A stretch of DNA of 45,095 nucleotides from CAZPFP01 sp964585895 (GTDB lineage Bacteria > Patescibacteriota > Microgenomatia > PFEM01 > JAHIFH01), in assembly GCA_964585895.1 (NCBI GenBank), contig CAZPFP010000001.1, forward strand, positions 1-45,095, written 5' to 3'. Within the stretch, counting starts at the first letter, position 1, and the number at the start of each line of letters is the position of its first letter. A model generated the notes under the pieces. The model did not search any database. It was given only the letters and a program-made list of their open reading frames with translations, and had not been told where the DNA came from. A program made the translations under genes and the position numbers. Below are positions 30,905 through 39,233 of the stretch, one piece after another.

Positions 30905-31501
30905 ATGCCAGAAGAGATAGAAGTTCAGCCAGAAGAAATAATCGAAGAGCAACCTAAAACCGGGTTCCTGGAAAAGTTAAAACTTCATAAATTTAAGATT
31001 TTGGGTGGAGTTTTGGGAGTTTTTATATTTACTGGAGCACTTTTTGGCGCTTATAAGATTGTCCAAAGACAGACCGAGTCCGCGCCCCAACCAATTGTGA
31101 ATCCTGAACAGGATGAAGAGAGCTGTGTTAAGACCGATACAGGTGAGGAAATGAGCCTTTCGGAAGCAAAAGAAATTTTTCTGCAGAGCGAATGTGTTGA
31201 AGAAGGGAGTCTTAAAGAAGAATATTTCTGTAATGAGAATACCGGCACTTGGTGGCTAGATTTAGAGATTGACAAGCCTGGTTGTGCTCCGGCCTGTGTG
31301 ATTAATATTTCTACTGAGGAGGCGGAAATCAATTGGCGTTGTACAGGATTAATTCCTGAGGATGAGAAGAGGTTTGTTTGTCCCGAGAATAACAAAATTG
31401 ACTGTATGCCTATGATTAATGAGAAAAGGGGATGGTTTTGTGAAAAAGAGTATTTAGATTGGGCAAGAGAAAATTGCCCTGGAATTACTATTACTCATTA
31501 A
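30905..31501 (+). CDS. Membrane-anchored cysteine-rich protein, unknown
   Basis: 198 residues: an acidic N-terminus of about 30 residues inside, one helix (about 31-52), and an external part with ten or more cysteines (for example CAPACVINIS, CPENNKIDCMPM). No domain recognised. The cysteine content suggests disulphides. ATG 30905 is chosen over TTG 30902 because of the promoter spacing. Its stop overlaps the stop of the TPR gene by four bases. Confidence 0.75.
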   Translation: MPEEIEVQPEEIIEEQPKTGFLEKLKLHKFKILGGVLGVFIFTGALFGAYKIVQRQTESAPQPIVNPEQDEESCVKTDTGEEMSLSEAKEIFLQSECVEEGSLKEEYFCNENTGTWWLDLEIDKPGCAPACVINISTEEAEINWRCTGLIPEDEKRFVCPENNKIDCMPMINEKRGWFCEKEYLDWARENCPGITITH

Positions 31502-32115
31502 AGGACTTCTTTCATTAATCTTGTCAGTTCATAGTTTGGGTCCAATTCAATTGCTTTCTCAAGGTATTCTTTGGCTTTTTCATCTTCATAGAGTTTGTAA
31601 TGGAGATAGGCAAGCTGGAGATAGCCGTCACGATAGTCAGGCTTTTCCTTAATAACTTTTTCCCAGGCAGCAATCAATCTTTTAATATCCTTCGGATCCG
31701 AATGATGCTTCCTTTGCCAGAGCTCTTCGAGGGTGGGATTGGTTTGCTCGCCTAAAACTTGACTACCTAGTTGGTTAACCTGGCTTTGGACTAAGAGTAA
31801 CGTTTTTTCCGCTTTTTCAAACTGATTATTGGCGATAAATTCTTCTGCTAGGGTAATTTGGGCCTGGAAATCATTGGGATTTTTGAGCAGTTTTTCTTTA
31901 GCTTGCTGAAAAACATCTTTAGGAATAAAAAAAGAGCCAGTGAGAAGGAAAATAACTAAAGCCACTCCCGCTGGTGCGCCCCAACGGCGAGCCGCTCGGG
32001 CTGCTCGGTGCTCGCCCAGCTTTCTCGCCTCGTCAATCTTATTAGATGACCAAGGTTTGATGGTCTTGATAGGCTGAAAGATTAGTTGTTTCTTGGCTTT
32101 TTCTACTTTGGCCAT
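31498..32115 (-). CDS. Membrane-anchored TPR protein
   Basis: 205 residues: a basic cytoplasmic N-terminus, one helix (about 48-66, VALVIFLLTGSFFIP), then a tetratricopeptide region ending in YLQLAYLHYKLYEDEKAKEYLEKAIELDPNYE. TPR units mediate protein-protein contacts; the partner is unknown. It overlaps the end of valS by 13 bases and is probably co-transcribed with it. Confidence 0.82.
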   Translation of the reverse strand: MAKVEKAKKQLIFQPIKTIKPWSSNKIDEARKLGEHRAARAARRWGAPAGVALVIFLLTGSFFIPKDVFQQAKEKLLKNPNDFQAQITLAEEFIANNQFEKAEKTLLLVQSQVNQLGSQVLGEQTNPTLEELWQRKHHSDPKDIKRLIAAWEKVIKEKPDYRDGYLQLAYLHYKLYEDEKAKEYLEKAIELDPNYELTRLMKEVL

Positions 32116-34088
32116 TTTTCCATTATCAAAGCTTTGTTGTGTCCAGGCAAGCGTTGATAAATTTCCTCAGTGACAAAAGGCATAAAAGGATGGAGGAGTT
32201 TAAGGCTGGTTTTCAGAACATAAAGCAGGCTGGGTTGAGCTTCATCGCGGCGCTTTTTGCTTTTTTCAATGTATTTATCACAAAAAGTGTGCCAGAAGAA
32301 TTGATAGATTTCTTCAGCCGCTAAATCAAAACGATAGCGATTGATTAGAGCGGTGGTTCTTTTGGTGGTTTTCTCTAATTCTGCCAAAATCCACTGGTCG
32401 TCTTTGTGTTTCTTGTTTTTCTTTGCTTTGCCTTCGTAAGATAAAACAAATCGGCTGGCATTCCAGATTTTATTAGCGAAATTGCGGTAGCCAACAACCT
32501 TTTTTTCATCAATTTTTAAATCATTACCTGGAGCATTGCCCACTACCAGAGCCATTCTAAGGGCATCAGCCCCATGTTTTTCAATGATTTCTACTGGGTC
32601 GAAACCAACTCCAGCGGTTTTGCTAAACTTTTTCCCTTTTTTATCGCGGACCAAACCATGGAGATAAACAACTTCAAAAGGAACTTTGCCTGTCATTTCC
32701 AGGCACATCATAATCTCTCGGACGACCCAGAAGAATAAAATATCATAGCCTGTTTCGCGGACAGTAGTCGGGTAGAAATAATTGAAATCTTTGGTTTTTT
32801 GGGGCCAGCCTAGAGTGGAAATAGGCCAAAGTCCAGAAGAGAACCAAGTATCTAAGATATCTTCTTTATTTGGTAGGGGAATTTTGTGTCCCCACCAAAG
32901 CTGCCTGGAAATACACCAATCCCGAATGTTTTCCAGCCAATGGAAATAAACTTTAGTAAACCGCCGGGGAACAATTTTTATTTGATTGCTTTTAACAGCT
33001 TTAATTGCTTTTTCCGCGAGCGGTTTGGTTTTAACGAACCATTGTTTGGAGATAAGAGGCTCAGTCATCTCGCCGCAACGCTGGCAATGACCAATAGAAT
33101 GTTCGTAATTCTCGATTTTCTCTATAAATCCACCTTTTTTGAGGTCGGCAACCACCTTCTTTCGTCCTTGACTAACCGATAGGCCTATATATTTGCCTGT
33201 TAACTCGGTGAGCTTGCCATCAGGCCCAACCGCTATTAGCTTGTTTAGCTTATGTCTTTCTCCAATCTCAAAGTCAAGTTGGTCATGAGCAGGAGTAATT
33301 TTGAGGGCACCGGTGCCGAACTCAAGGTCAACGGTTTCATCAGTAACCACCGGAATTTTGCGGCTCGTAAGAGGTAAGGAAACGTTTTTACCCACGAGGT
33401 GTTGATATTTTTTATTCTTGGGATGAATAGCCACAGCTACATCAGCAAAAATCGTTTCTGGTCGGGTGGTAGCGATGGTAATAGGACCATATCTGAGGTA
33501 ATAAAGCTTGCCTTTTTCTTCTTCGTGAATATTTTCTAAATCAGAGATAGCTGTTTGACATTTGGGACACCAATTGATAATCCGCTCGCCTTGATAGATA
33601 AGACCTTTTTTATAAAGGTGATTAAAGGCTTCTTTAACCGCTTTTGAACGAGCCTCGTCCATGGTGTAGGCTTCTCGAGTCCAATCCAAAGAAAAGCCAA
33701 GAAGTTTAAGTTGATTGCGGATGTATTGGCGAGAATCGTCAGCATATTTTTTCGCTCTCTTAAGAAACTCTTTTCTGCCAATTTTTTCTTTGGTTTTGCC
33801 TTCTTTGGTTAGTTCTTTACCGACGAGAAATTCAACCGCGATTGAGGCATGGTCAAAACCAGGCAGCCAGAGGGTTGGTTCGCCTTTCATCCGGTGGTAG
33901 CGAACCATAATGTCTTCGACCACATACATTGCGTGACCCGCATGAAGACCGCCGGTAACATTGGGCGGGGGAAGGGTAATGGTAAAGGGTTTTTTCTTGG
34001 ATTCAATTTTGGGTGTAAAAAAACCACCCTTTTCCCAGAATTGATAAATTTTCTTCTCAACTTTTTGGGGGTTGTAGGTTTTTTCCAT
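32103..34088 (-). CDS. valS: Valyl-tRNA synthetase, compact form
   Basis: 661 residues versus about 880 in E. coli. PPPNVTGGLHAGHAM carries the HIGH-type motif (HAGH) and KKGKKFSKTAGVGFDP the KMSKS-type motif (KFSKT). The editing domain (TTRPETIFADVAVAI) and anticodon-binding domain are present; the C-terminal coiled coil is missing, and the usual zinc-containing stretch between WWGHKIP and LDTWFSSGLWP is very short. It charges tRNA-Val. A leaderless-type start follows an R2 repeat: TATAAT ends seven bases before ATG 34088. Confidence 0.95.
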   Translation of the reverse strand: MEKTYNPQKVEKKIYQFWEKGGFFTPKIESKKKPFTITLPPPNVTGGLHAGHAMYVVEDIMVRYHRMKGEPTLWLPGFDHASIAVEFLVGKELTKEGKTKEKIGRKEFLKRAKKYADDSRQYIRNQLKLLGFSLDWTREAYTMDEARSKAVKEAFNHLYKKGLIYQGERIINWCPKCQTAISDLENIHEEEKGKLYYLRYGPITIATTRPETIFADVAVAIHPKNKKYQHLVGKNVSLPLTSRKIPVVTDETVDLEFGTGALKITPAHDQLDFEIGERHKLNKLIAVGPDGKLTELTGKYIGLSVSQGRKKVVADLKKGGFIEKIENYEHSIGHCQRCGEMTEPLISKQWFVKTKPLAEKAIKAVKSNQIKIVPRRFTKVYFHWLENIRDWCISRQLWWGHKIPLPNKEDILDTWFSSGLWPISTLGWPQKTKDFNYFYPTTVRETGYDILFFWVVREIMMCLEMTGKVPFEVVYLHGLVRDKKGKKFSKTAGVGFDPVEIIEKHGADALRMALVVGNAPGNDLKIDEKKVVGYRNFANKIWNASRFVLSYEGKAKKNKKHKDDQWILAELEKTTKRTTALINRYRFDLAAEEIYQFFWHTFCDKYIEKSKKRRDEAQPSLLYVLKTSLKLLHPFMPFVTEEIYQRLPGHNKALIMEKWPK

Positions 34089-34095
34089 GTTCTTG

Positions 34096-34131
34096 ATTAT
34101 ACAGCGGGGCTTCGCACCTCGATAATTTTCG
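34096..34131 (-). repeat. R2 repeat carrying the valS -10 box
   Basis: On the minus strand: AATTATCGAGG, hairpin region TGCGAAGCCC, GCTG, TATAAT (34096-34101). TTATCG lies 18 bases before TATAAT as a weak -35. Its hairpin sequence differs from the tsaD copies while flanks are the same. Confidence 0.7.
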
Positions 34132-34142
34132 TTTCACTTAGA

Positions 34143-35162
34143 TTATATAACTTCTTCGATACTGAGGCTAGGGTCAGCTTGGATTTTTTGCCAGGGGATT
34201 GGTTTGAAGTTGAAATAAGCACAGCCGGCAATATAAGCGGCGTTGTCAGTGCAAAGTTTTGGTGGCGGGACGAAGAGAGCGATTTTAGGTCTAATTTTTT
34301 GGATTTTAGTTTCCATTTGCTTTCTTAGTAATTGGTTAGCCGCCACACCCCCGGCAAGAAGAACACTTTTAACCTTGTGTTTTTCTGCGGCGCTGATTGT
34401 TTTGGCTACCAAAACATCAACAATCGCCTCTTGGATTGAAGCCGCTAGATCAGCCTCGTTAACTCTTTTCTGTTTCCTTTTTAGATTAATGACCGCTGTT
34501 TTTAAGCCGGAAAAGGAGCAGTCAAGATTTTTCTGCTTGAGCATTGGTCTGGGCAAATCATAGGCTTTGGCGTCGCCTTTTTTAGCCAGTTTCGCAATTT
34601 CTGGTCCGCCAGGATAGGGAAGTTCGAGGAGACGGGCAGTTTTATCAAAGCACTCGCCAGCCGCATCATCGCGAGTGCCGCCCAGCCATTTAATCTGGCG
34701 ATGGTCTTTTATTAGAACCAAGTCCGTATGCCCACCGGAAACAACTAAGCCAATGGCTGGGAATTGAGGTTTTTTCCTATTGAGCCAGTTAGCATGGAGA
34801 TGAGCTTGTAAATGATTGATAGGCACAATCGGTTTTTTCCAGGTGTAAGCTAGAGTTTTAGCCGTTTCCACTCCGACCAGAAGGGAGCCAATTAAACCTG
34901 GGCCAATAGTGACAGCAATGGCATCCAGATTTTGAACCCCTAACTTTGAGCTTAGAATGGCTTCCTCAATCACCGGCACAATACACTTTACTTGCTCCCG
35001 AGCGGCTACTTCCGGAATAATCCCGCCAGTTTTTTGATGAAGTTCAATTGAGGAAGCAACAACATTAGAGAGAATTTTCAATCCTGAGCTTGTCGAAGGA
35101 CCACCCTCAATCACCGCCGCCGCGGTTTCATCACAGGAAGTTTCAATGCCTAATATTTTCAT
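34143..35162 (-). CDS. tsaD: tRNA N6-adenosine threonylcarbamoyltransferase TsaD
   Basis: 339 residues. ILGIETSCDETAAAV, the metal-binding INHLQAHLHANW, VVSGGHTDLVL and FDKTARLLELPYPGGPEIAK are diagnostic. TsaD makes the t6A37 modification of ANN-decoding tRNAs together with TsaB, TsaC and TsaE, which are not in this window. The start is ATG 35162; a longer frame back to 35270 merely translates the R2 repeats. TATAAT ends nine bases ahead. Confidence 0.96.
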   Translation of the reverse strand: MKILGIETSCDETAAAVIEGGPSTSSGLKILSNVVASSIELHQKTGGIIPEVAAREQVKCIVPVIEEAILSSKLGVQNLDAIAVTIGPGLIGSLLVGVETAKTLAYTWKKPIVPINHLQAHLHANWLNRKKPQFPAIGLVVSGGHTDLVLIKDHRQIKWLGGTRDDAAGECFDKTARLLELPYPGGPEIAKLAKKGDAKAYDLPRPMLKQKNLDCSFSGLKTAVINLKRKQKRVNEADLAASIQEAIVDVLVAKTISAAEKHKVKSVLLAGGVAANQLLRKQMETKIQKIRPKIALFVPPPKLCTDNAAYIAGCAYFNFKPIPWQKIQADPSLSIEEVI

Positions 35163-35171
35163 TCTGATCTT

Positions 35172-35335
35172 ATTATACAGCGGCACTTTGTGCCTCGATA
35201 ATTCTCTTCGAGTATTATACAGCGGCACTTTGTGCCTCGATAATTCTCTTCGAGTATTATACAGCGGCACTTTGTGCCTCGCATTTTTGTAAAAAAATTA
35301 TTCTAATTCTCTTCGAGTATTATAGCAATAAAAAA
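35172..35335 (-). repeat. R2 repeats in tandem upstream of tsaD (three 42-base units plus a remnant)
   Basis: Units start at 35172, 35214 and 35256; plus-strand order of parts is ATTATACAGC, hairpin GGCACTTTGTGCC, TCGATAATTCTCTTCGAGT. The third is interrupted after GCCTCG and a fragment (ATTCTCTTCGAGTATTATA) reappears near 35307-35325. Each full unit offers a TATAAT toward tsaD, giving three possible promoters in a row. Confidence 0.85.
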
Positions 35336-35402
35336 ACCCGCCTTAAGCGGGAAAACGTGAGGCGGCAAGTCGGGTTGGAATATAAGAGATGGACTTGCCG
35401 CC
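35328..35402 (-). terminator. Double-hairpin terminator of the 35411-35862 operon
   Basis: On the minus strand an 11-base-pair stem GGCGGCAAGTC/GACTTGCCGCC (35362-35402) is followed by CCCGC-TTAAG-GCGGG and seven Ts (35333-35351). It ends the small operon upstream and shields it from the R2 repeat region. Confidence 0.8.
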
Positions 35403-35410
35403 CGTTTAAC

Positions 35411-35761
35411 TCATTGGCTCTCGGCCAGCTTCAGATTGCTGGCCAGACACCAGCGTGCTACTTTGTTGATTCTGACCCTGATCCACCAATCAGGGGAGTC
35501 GAAAAAGTAGTAGCTGTTCAAGCTACCACCCTTCTCAACGACAACCACGCTGTTATCGGTCAGGTGGATGGGTTCCCGTATTCCATCCTGGTCTGATGTT
35601 GGGTTCAACCTTAGTGGTGCCCAAGGACAGTAAATGTCTTTGGTGGGTTGAACCATGTCTCCCTCTTTGAAAGGGGGAGTGGTGAAGAATGTCCACCAAA
35701 CACATGAACAGATGAATCCAAGAAGGCAGAGAGAAAAAGTCACTTTTGATTGCCGATCCAT
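35411..35761 (-). CDS. Small membrane-anchored protein, SH3-like external part
   Basis: 116 residues: one N-terminal helix with cysteines (VTFSLCLLGFICSCVWWTFF) and an external region with GDMVQPTKDIY, LTDNSVVVVEKGG and WWIRVRINKVARWCLASNL, which resembles a small bacterial SH3-like fold. Two ATGs in a row are possible; AGGAGG four bases before the second (35761) decides the start. It is co-transcribed with a 30-residue peptide just upstream and closed by a strong terminator. Function unknown. Confidence 0.75.
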   Translation of the reverse strand: MDRQSKVTFSLCLLGFICSCVWWTFFTTPPFKEGDMVQPTKDIYCPWAPLRLNPTSDQDGIREPIHLTDNSVVVVEKGGSLNSYYFFDSPDWWIRVRINKVARWCLASNLKLAESQ

Positions 35762-35769
35762 CATTCCTC

Positions 35770-35862
35770 CTAGAAGATAATATTACTGACGATTGTACCG
35801 ACGATTCCGATGAATGCCTGGAGGCAAAAGAGGCCTGCAACGATTTTCTGCATCTTTGACAT
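35770..35862 (-). CDS. 30-residue hydrophobic peptide
   Basis: A complete small gene: MSKMQKIVAGLFCLQ, then a hydrophobic run (AFIGIVGTIVSNIIF) to the stop. AAGGAGG lies ten bases before the ATG. The stop codon TAG overlaps the ribosome binding site of the next gene, so the two are coupled. A single-helix membrane peptide of this size could be a toxin, a regulator of a membrane protein or a leader peptide; no evidence separates these. Confidence 0.65.
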   Translation of the reverse strand: MSKMQKIVAGLFCLQAFIGIVGTIVSNIIF

Positions 35863-35974
35863 GATTAATTTCCTCCTTCATGTCTTTATGAAGCCAGAAA
35901 AGACGAAAAAAGCCACCTTCCACGCGGTTGTAGCAGGCGCTTAAAATTCTATTAAAGAGCCAATAAGAGAGTGG

Positions 35975-36003
35975 ATTATAACACGAAACCTATAGTAAGT
36001 CAA
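35975..36003 (-). promoter_or_regulatory. Promoter of the 30-residue peptide operon
   Basis: On the minus strand TTGACT (35998-36003), 17 bases, TATAAT (35975-35980) with TG one base ahead (extended -10). The leader is about 105 bases and includes GTCTTT...AAAGAC pairing near 35880-35902. The -35 box overlaps the end of the next gene. Confidence 0.75.
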
Positions 36004-37432
36004 GGTAGGGTACTTTTTTATAAATTACTGCTGCTTGGCCTCGAAAAACTTCCTCCCAACCAAAACTTTCTGGCTCATCTTTAATTCTTAAGTCCATAAA
36101 AGTACCCGGTCCAATAAAAAGCCAGTCAATCTTATATTTTTCCAAAGTTTCTTGCCAGCCTGGGCGAGTTTGTAAGGTTTCTAAATAAATAGTATAAGGG
36201 CTTTTGCCCGAAGGGGTTTGCCAGGCAGGCATTCGACCATCCACGAAAACTTTATATTCAGGCAACTGCCAAATTAAAAACCCACCCTGTTCGTAAGTAT
36301 TGAAGATATTACCTTTTTCTGGTTGTTTTTGGAGAAATTCAACTTCTTGATAAGCATATTTAGTTCTGCCAGCATAGCAAAACCGCGACCAGTTGCTATC
36401 GATCAAGATTGTTCTTGGGAATTGAAAAAAAAGACCAAAGAAAAAAATGGTCATGGCCGCTAGTAAAGCCCAAGGTTTGAAGTGTTTGCTTTTCACTTTA
36501 ATAAAGGCAATGACGTAGCCGGCAAAAAAGAAAAAGAAAGCCAAATCTCGCCGGGCTTTAAGGGCTAAGAAGGCAAGGGCAATGAGAACCAAAAACCTAA
36601 AGATAGTCAACGGTTGTTTTTTGGTTTGATAAATGGCTAAGAGAGCCACTCCTAAGAAGAACCAAATGGCGATTTGAAACCAAAAATGGGGCGGCACCCA
36701 TTCGGCAATTAAACGGGAGAGGGGAACAACCGTGAAGTGACGCCAGGCTTCAATGTAAATTTTGTAGCCAAAAGGATTGATAAGGGTAGCACCAATGCTC
36801 AGCAAGACAAGCCCCAAAACCCGCCAATAATTTTCAAAACTGCGACGCTTGATTATTAGCCAGACTGTTTTTTCAAAAAGAAAGATCAAAAGCAGAATTA
36901 TTCCCAGAACAAAACCTCCGTGACTATTAGCCCAAAACAACATCACCAAAGGCGAGAAAGAAAACCATTTTAGTTTTTTTTGACTGGCCAGTTCGATTAG
37001 TTTTAGCAAAAGAAAGAGGAAAAGTAAACTGACTAGTTGATTGCGAATACCAAAATTCAAAACAAGCCAGGAGAAAAAGATGAGAAAGGGAAGGCTGACA
37101 ATTTTTATTTCCTTTTGCCCTGATAAAAAAAGGAAAAGGACAAAACTGGCGAGCATGAGGAGACTATTAACTAAACTTAGACCAAAAAGACCGAAAATTT
37201 GATAAAAAGGAAAGATAAAGAATTGGTAGAGATGGCGAGCATCAGGCCAATAATAATTCTCTAAGAGAATGCTGAATTGGTTATAGTGACAGATTTCTTT
37301 TTGTTGCCAGATTTGCTGCCCACAGCGTAACTGCCAACCCAGGTCAGGATCAGAGGGGGTCAGGAAAAAGAGGCAAAAAATCCCAATGAAAAGAAGGATT
37401 AAAGTTAGGCGGTCTATTGATTGGCTTTTCAT
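35990..37432 (-). CDS. Polytopic GT-C-like membrane protein
   Basis: 480 residues with about ten to eleven helices. DPDLGWQLRCGQQI in the first external loop is the kind of acidic loop motif seen in GT-C lipid-sugar glycosyltransferases, and WANSHGGFVLG and EQGGFLIWQLPEYKVFVDGR resemble uncharacterised members. The C-terminal 110 residues are soluble. It probably transfers a sugar from a polyprenyl phosphate, consistent with the export genes elsewhere in the window. It follows the VanW gene by ten bases and shares its transcript. Confidence 0.65.
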   Translation of the reverse strand: MKSQSIDRLTLILLFIGIFCLFFLTPSDPDLGWQLRCGQQIWQQKEICHYNQFSILLENYYWPDARHLYQFFIFPFYQIFGLFGLSLVNSLLMLASFVLFLFLSGQKEIKIVSLPFLIFFSWLVLNFGIRNQLVSLLFLFLLLKLIELASQKKLKWFSFSPLVMLFWANSHGGFVLGIILLLIFLFEKTVWLIIKRRSFENYWRVLGLVLLSIGATLINPFGYKIYIEAWRHFTVVPLSRLIAEWVPPHFWFQIAIWFFLGVALLAIYQTKKQPLTIFRFLVLIALAFLALKARRDLAFFFFFAGYVIAFIKVKSKHFKPWALLAAMTIFFFGLFFQFPRTILIDSNWSRFCYAGRTKYAYQEVEFLQKQPEKGNIFNTYEQGGFLIWQLPEYKVFVDGRMPAWQTPSGKSPYTIYLETLQTRPGWQETLEKYKIDWLFIGPGTFMDLRIKDEPESFGWEEVFRGQAAVIYKKVPYLDLL

Positions 37433-37442
37433 TTATTAATCA

Positions 37443-39197
37443 CTATTGGGGCGGTTTGGTGCCTTTTAAAAAGATGGCTTGCCAAGGACGATAAACTGAA
37501 TAAAAAGTCCGGTCCTGTAAAACTTCGCTACCCCGTTCAACTTTGTAATCAAAAGCAACTTTGGCGCCCCAGGCTTTCCAGTCAATTTGCTTGATTTGGC
37601 CTTGGGGAAGGGTGGGGTCATCCTGATATAAATCTGGTGGCGGTGGCACCTGGTCCCAGATTCTTGATTTGGAGATACTGACTATCCGCCCATCGTCAGT
37701 GCCGTAGAGTTCAAAAGTGAGAATTTTGTTTTGAGTATCGGTTTGGGTTTGGATAAGGAGGTAAGCCGGGGTATCATTTTTAAATTTCAAGTCGGCAGTT
37801 GGGTCATAAACCGTTGCGTCTAAGCCTACTTGTGAGCTTTGTTCATAATAACTGACTCGGTAAGCGTGGGGGAGTCGTTCAATGATGGGCAAGCCGGCAT
37901 CCAAGGCGGCCCGGAAAAGAGTCGTGGAGACCTGACAAACACCGCCGCCGTCACCAAGAATAGTTCGTCCTTCCTTGATAATGTAGGCTTGCTCAAAGCC
38001 AGTGGTAGACGAAACATCTCCTAGAGATTGATTAAAAGAAAAAACCTCGCCTGGAGGGATGATTAAACCGTTTAGTTTTGAAGAAGCCAGTTGGATATTA
38101 TGGATTCTGGAAGCGATTGAACCACGAAAATAGGAAACGCCGCGGCCAACCAACTGCTGGATTCCTAGATTGTTGACCTCCGCCGTGGCTACTTGGGGAG
38201 GAGCAGTCACTACCGGTAGTTGAGCGGTAATTGTTTTTTTATCCATTTCCAGTTCAATCAGGGATTGACTGATTAAATCAATTGTCTTTTGCGGCTCTAA
38301 AGTAATGCCCTTTTTAGCGGCTCGGAATTGGGTCACTCGTCCCTGGCTAAATTCAAAAGCGGCGTTTTGAGGCGGACGATTAATAGCCGAAGCAAGTTCA
38401 GCCGACCAACTGGCAATCTTTTCTTGATTGAGGCCATTAGTAAAAGAAAGCAATTGAACTAATTGTTCGTCATTTAATTCCCAGGTTGTTTCCTCAGTGG
38501 TTAAGACCAGTTTTTTGTCTAGGAATTTTTCCGCTCTTGCTCGGGTTTGGTTAATTTGCTCTTCGGTTAAATCAGGCGAGATTTCAATTAAAGGTAACTC
38601 AATTACTTCAAAATCAAGATAGGCGAGGTGAGAGTTGATTATCAAAGTAAGTTTCCTTTTATCTAAGATGAAACCTTCTTTACCTGACTCGATTTCAATT
38701 TGTTTTTGGTCGTTAATTTTAATAGCCGGCTCAATCGTGGGGATAAAAACCTGGTCAGCAATTTGGTCAATTTGTTGACTGAGAATCTCCTGATTAAGAG
38801 CGTATTCCAAATAGAGGTCAGTCCCCTTTGTCCAGGCTTGGAATTTTTGCTTAAAGTTTTGAAAAGAATTAGCGCTCCGACCAATTTGCCAGGCTTTTTC
38901 TGCGGTTGTTGTTGGTTGATATTGAAAATCAGCTAATTCTAAATGCCATATCTGGTCGGCTGATTTAAGAGTTAGGGCGGCACTGGGGCTGGCTTGGTTG
39001 ATGAGTTGATTAATAGTTTTATTAGCGGTGGTTAAATCTTGATTGCCCACTGATTGGCCCAAGACAGTCACTCCCGGATAGATTTTATGCCAGTAGGCCA
39101 AATGATAGCCAATGAAGACTAAACCTAAGGAAAGGACGATGATAACAGGAACGAAAAAAAGCGCTTTTTGGCCAAGTAGTTGCAGTTTCTTCTTCAT
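37443..39197 (-). CDS. VanW family protein with peptidoglycan-binding-like repeats
   Basis: 584 residues: one N-terminal helix (about 13-33), two PG_binding_4-like regions (about 50-320), the VanW domain with IIPPGEVFSFNQSLG, GDGGGVCQVSTTLFRAAL and LPHAYRVSYYE, and a C-terminal G5-like strand region. VanW proteins are common in Gram-positive and CPR envelopes and are thought to act on or near peptidoglycan, but no reaction is established. The promoter TTGGGT (39228-39233), 17 bases, TATCAT (39205-39210) ends seven bases before the ATG. Confidence 0.88.
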   Translation of the reverse strand: MKKKLQLLGQKALFFVPVIIVLSLGLVFIGYHLAYWHKIYPGVTVLGQSVGNQDLTTANKTINQLINQASPSAALTLKSADQIWHLELADFQYQPTTTAEKAWQIGRSANSFQNFKQKFQAWTKGTDLYLEYALNQEILSQQIDQIADQVFIPTIEPAIKINDQKQIEIESGKEGFILDKRKLTLIINSHLAYLDFEVIELPLIEISPDLTEEQINQTRARAEKFLDKKLVLTTEETTWELNDEQLVQLLSFTNGLNQEKIASWSAELASAINRPPQNAAFEFSQGRVTQFRAAKKGITLEPQKTIDLISQSLIELEMDKKTITAQLPVVTAPPQVATAEVNNLGIQQLVGRGVSYFRGSIASRIHNIQLASSKLNGLIIPPGEVFSFNQSLGDVSSTTGFEQAYIIKEGRTILGDGGGVCQVSTTLFRAALDAGLPIIERLPHAYRVSYYEQSSQVGLDATVYDPTADLKFKNDTPAYLLIQTQTDTQNKILTFELYGTDDGRIVSISKSRIWDQVPPPPDLYQDDPTLPQGQIKQIDWKAWGAKVAFDYKVERGSEVLQDRTFYSVYRPWQAIFLKGTKPPQ

Positions 39198-39204
39198 TTT
39201 TTAT

Positions 39205-39233
39205 ATGATAACATTAAGTTATGCCTGACCCAA
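39205..39233 (-). promoter_or_regulatory. Promoter of the VanW gene, leaderless type
   Basis: On the minus strand TTGGGT and TATCAT are 17 bases apart; seven bases follow to the ATG. The -35 box overlaps the first codons of the divergent solute-binding gene. Confidence 0.5.

Noticed and set aside
35163..35270. 36-residue N-terminal extension of TsaD with a repeated 14-residue pattern
   Set aside because: It only translates the 42-base R2 repeats; the conserved TsaD start MKILGIETSCDET is at 35162.
35172..35335. CRISPR-like array
   Set aside because: The units are contiguous copies of 42 bases without unique spacers, and no cas genes are present.
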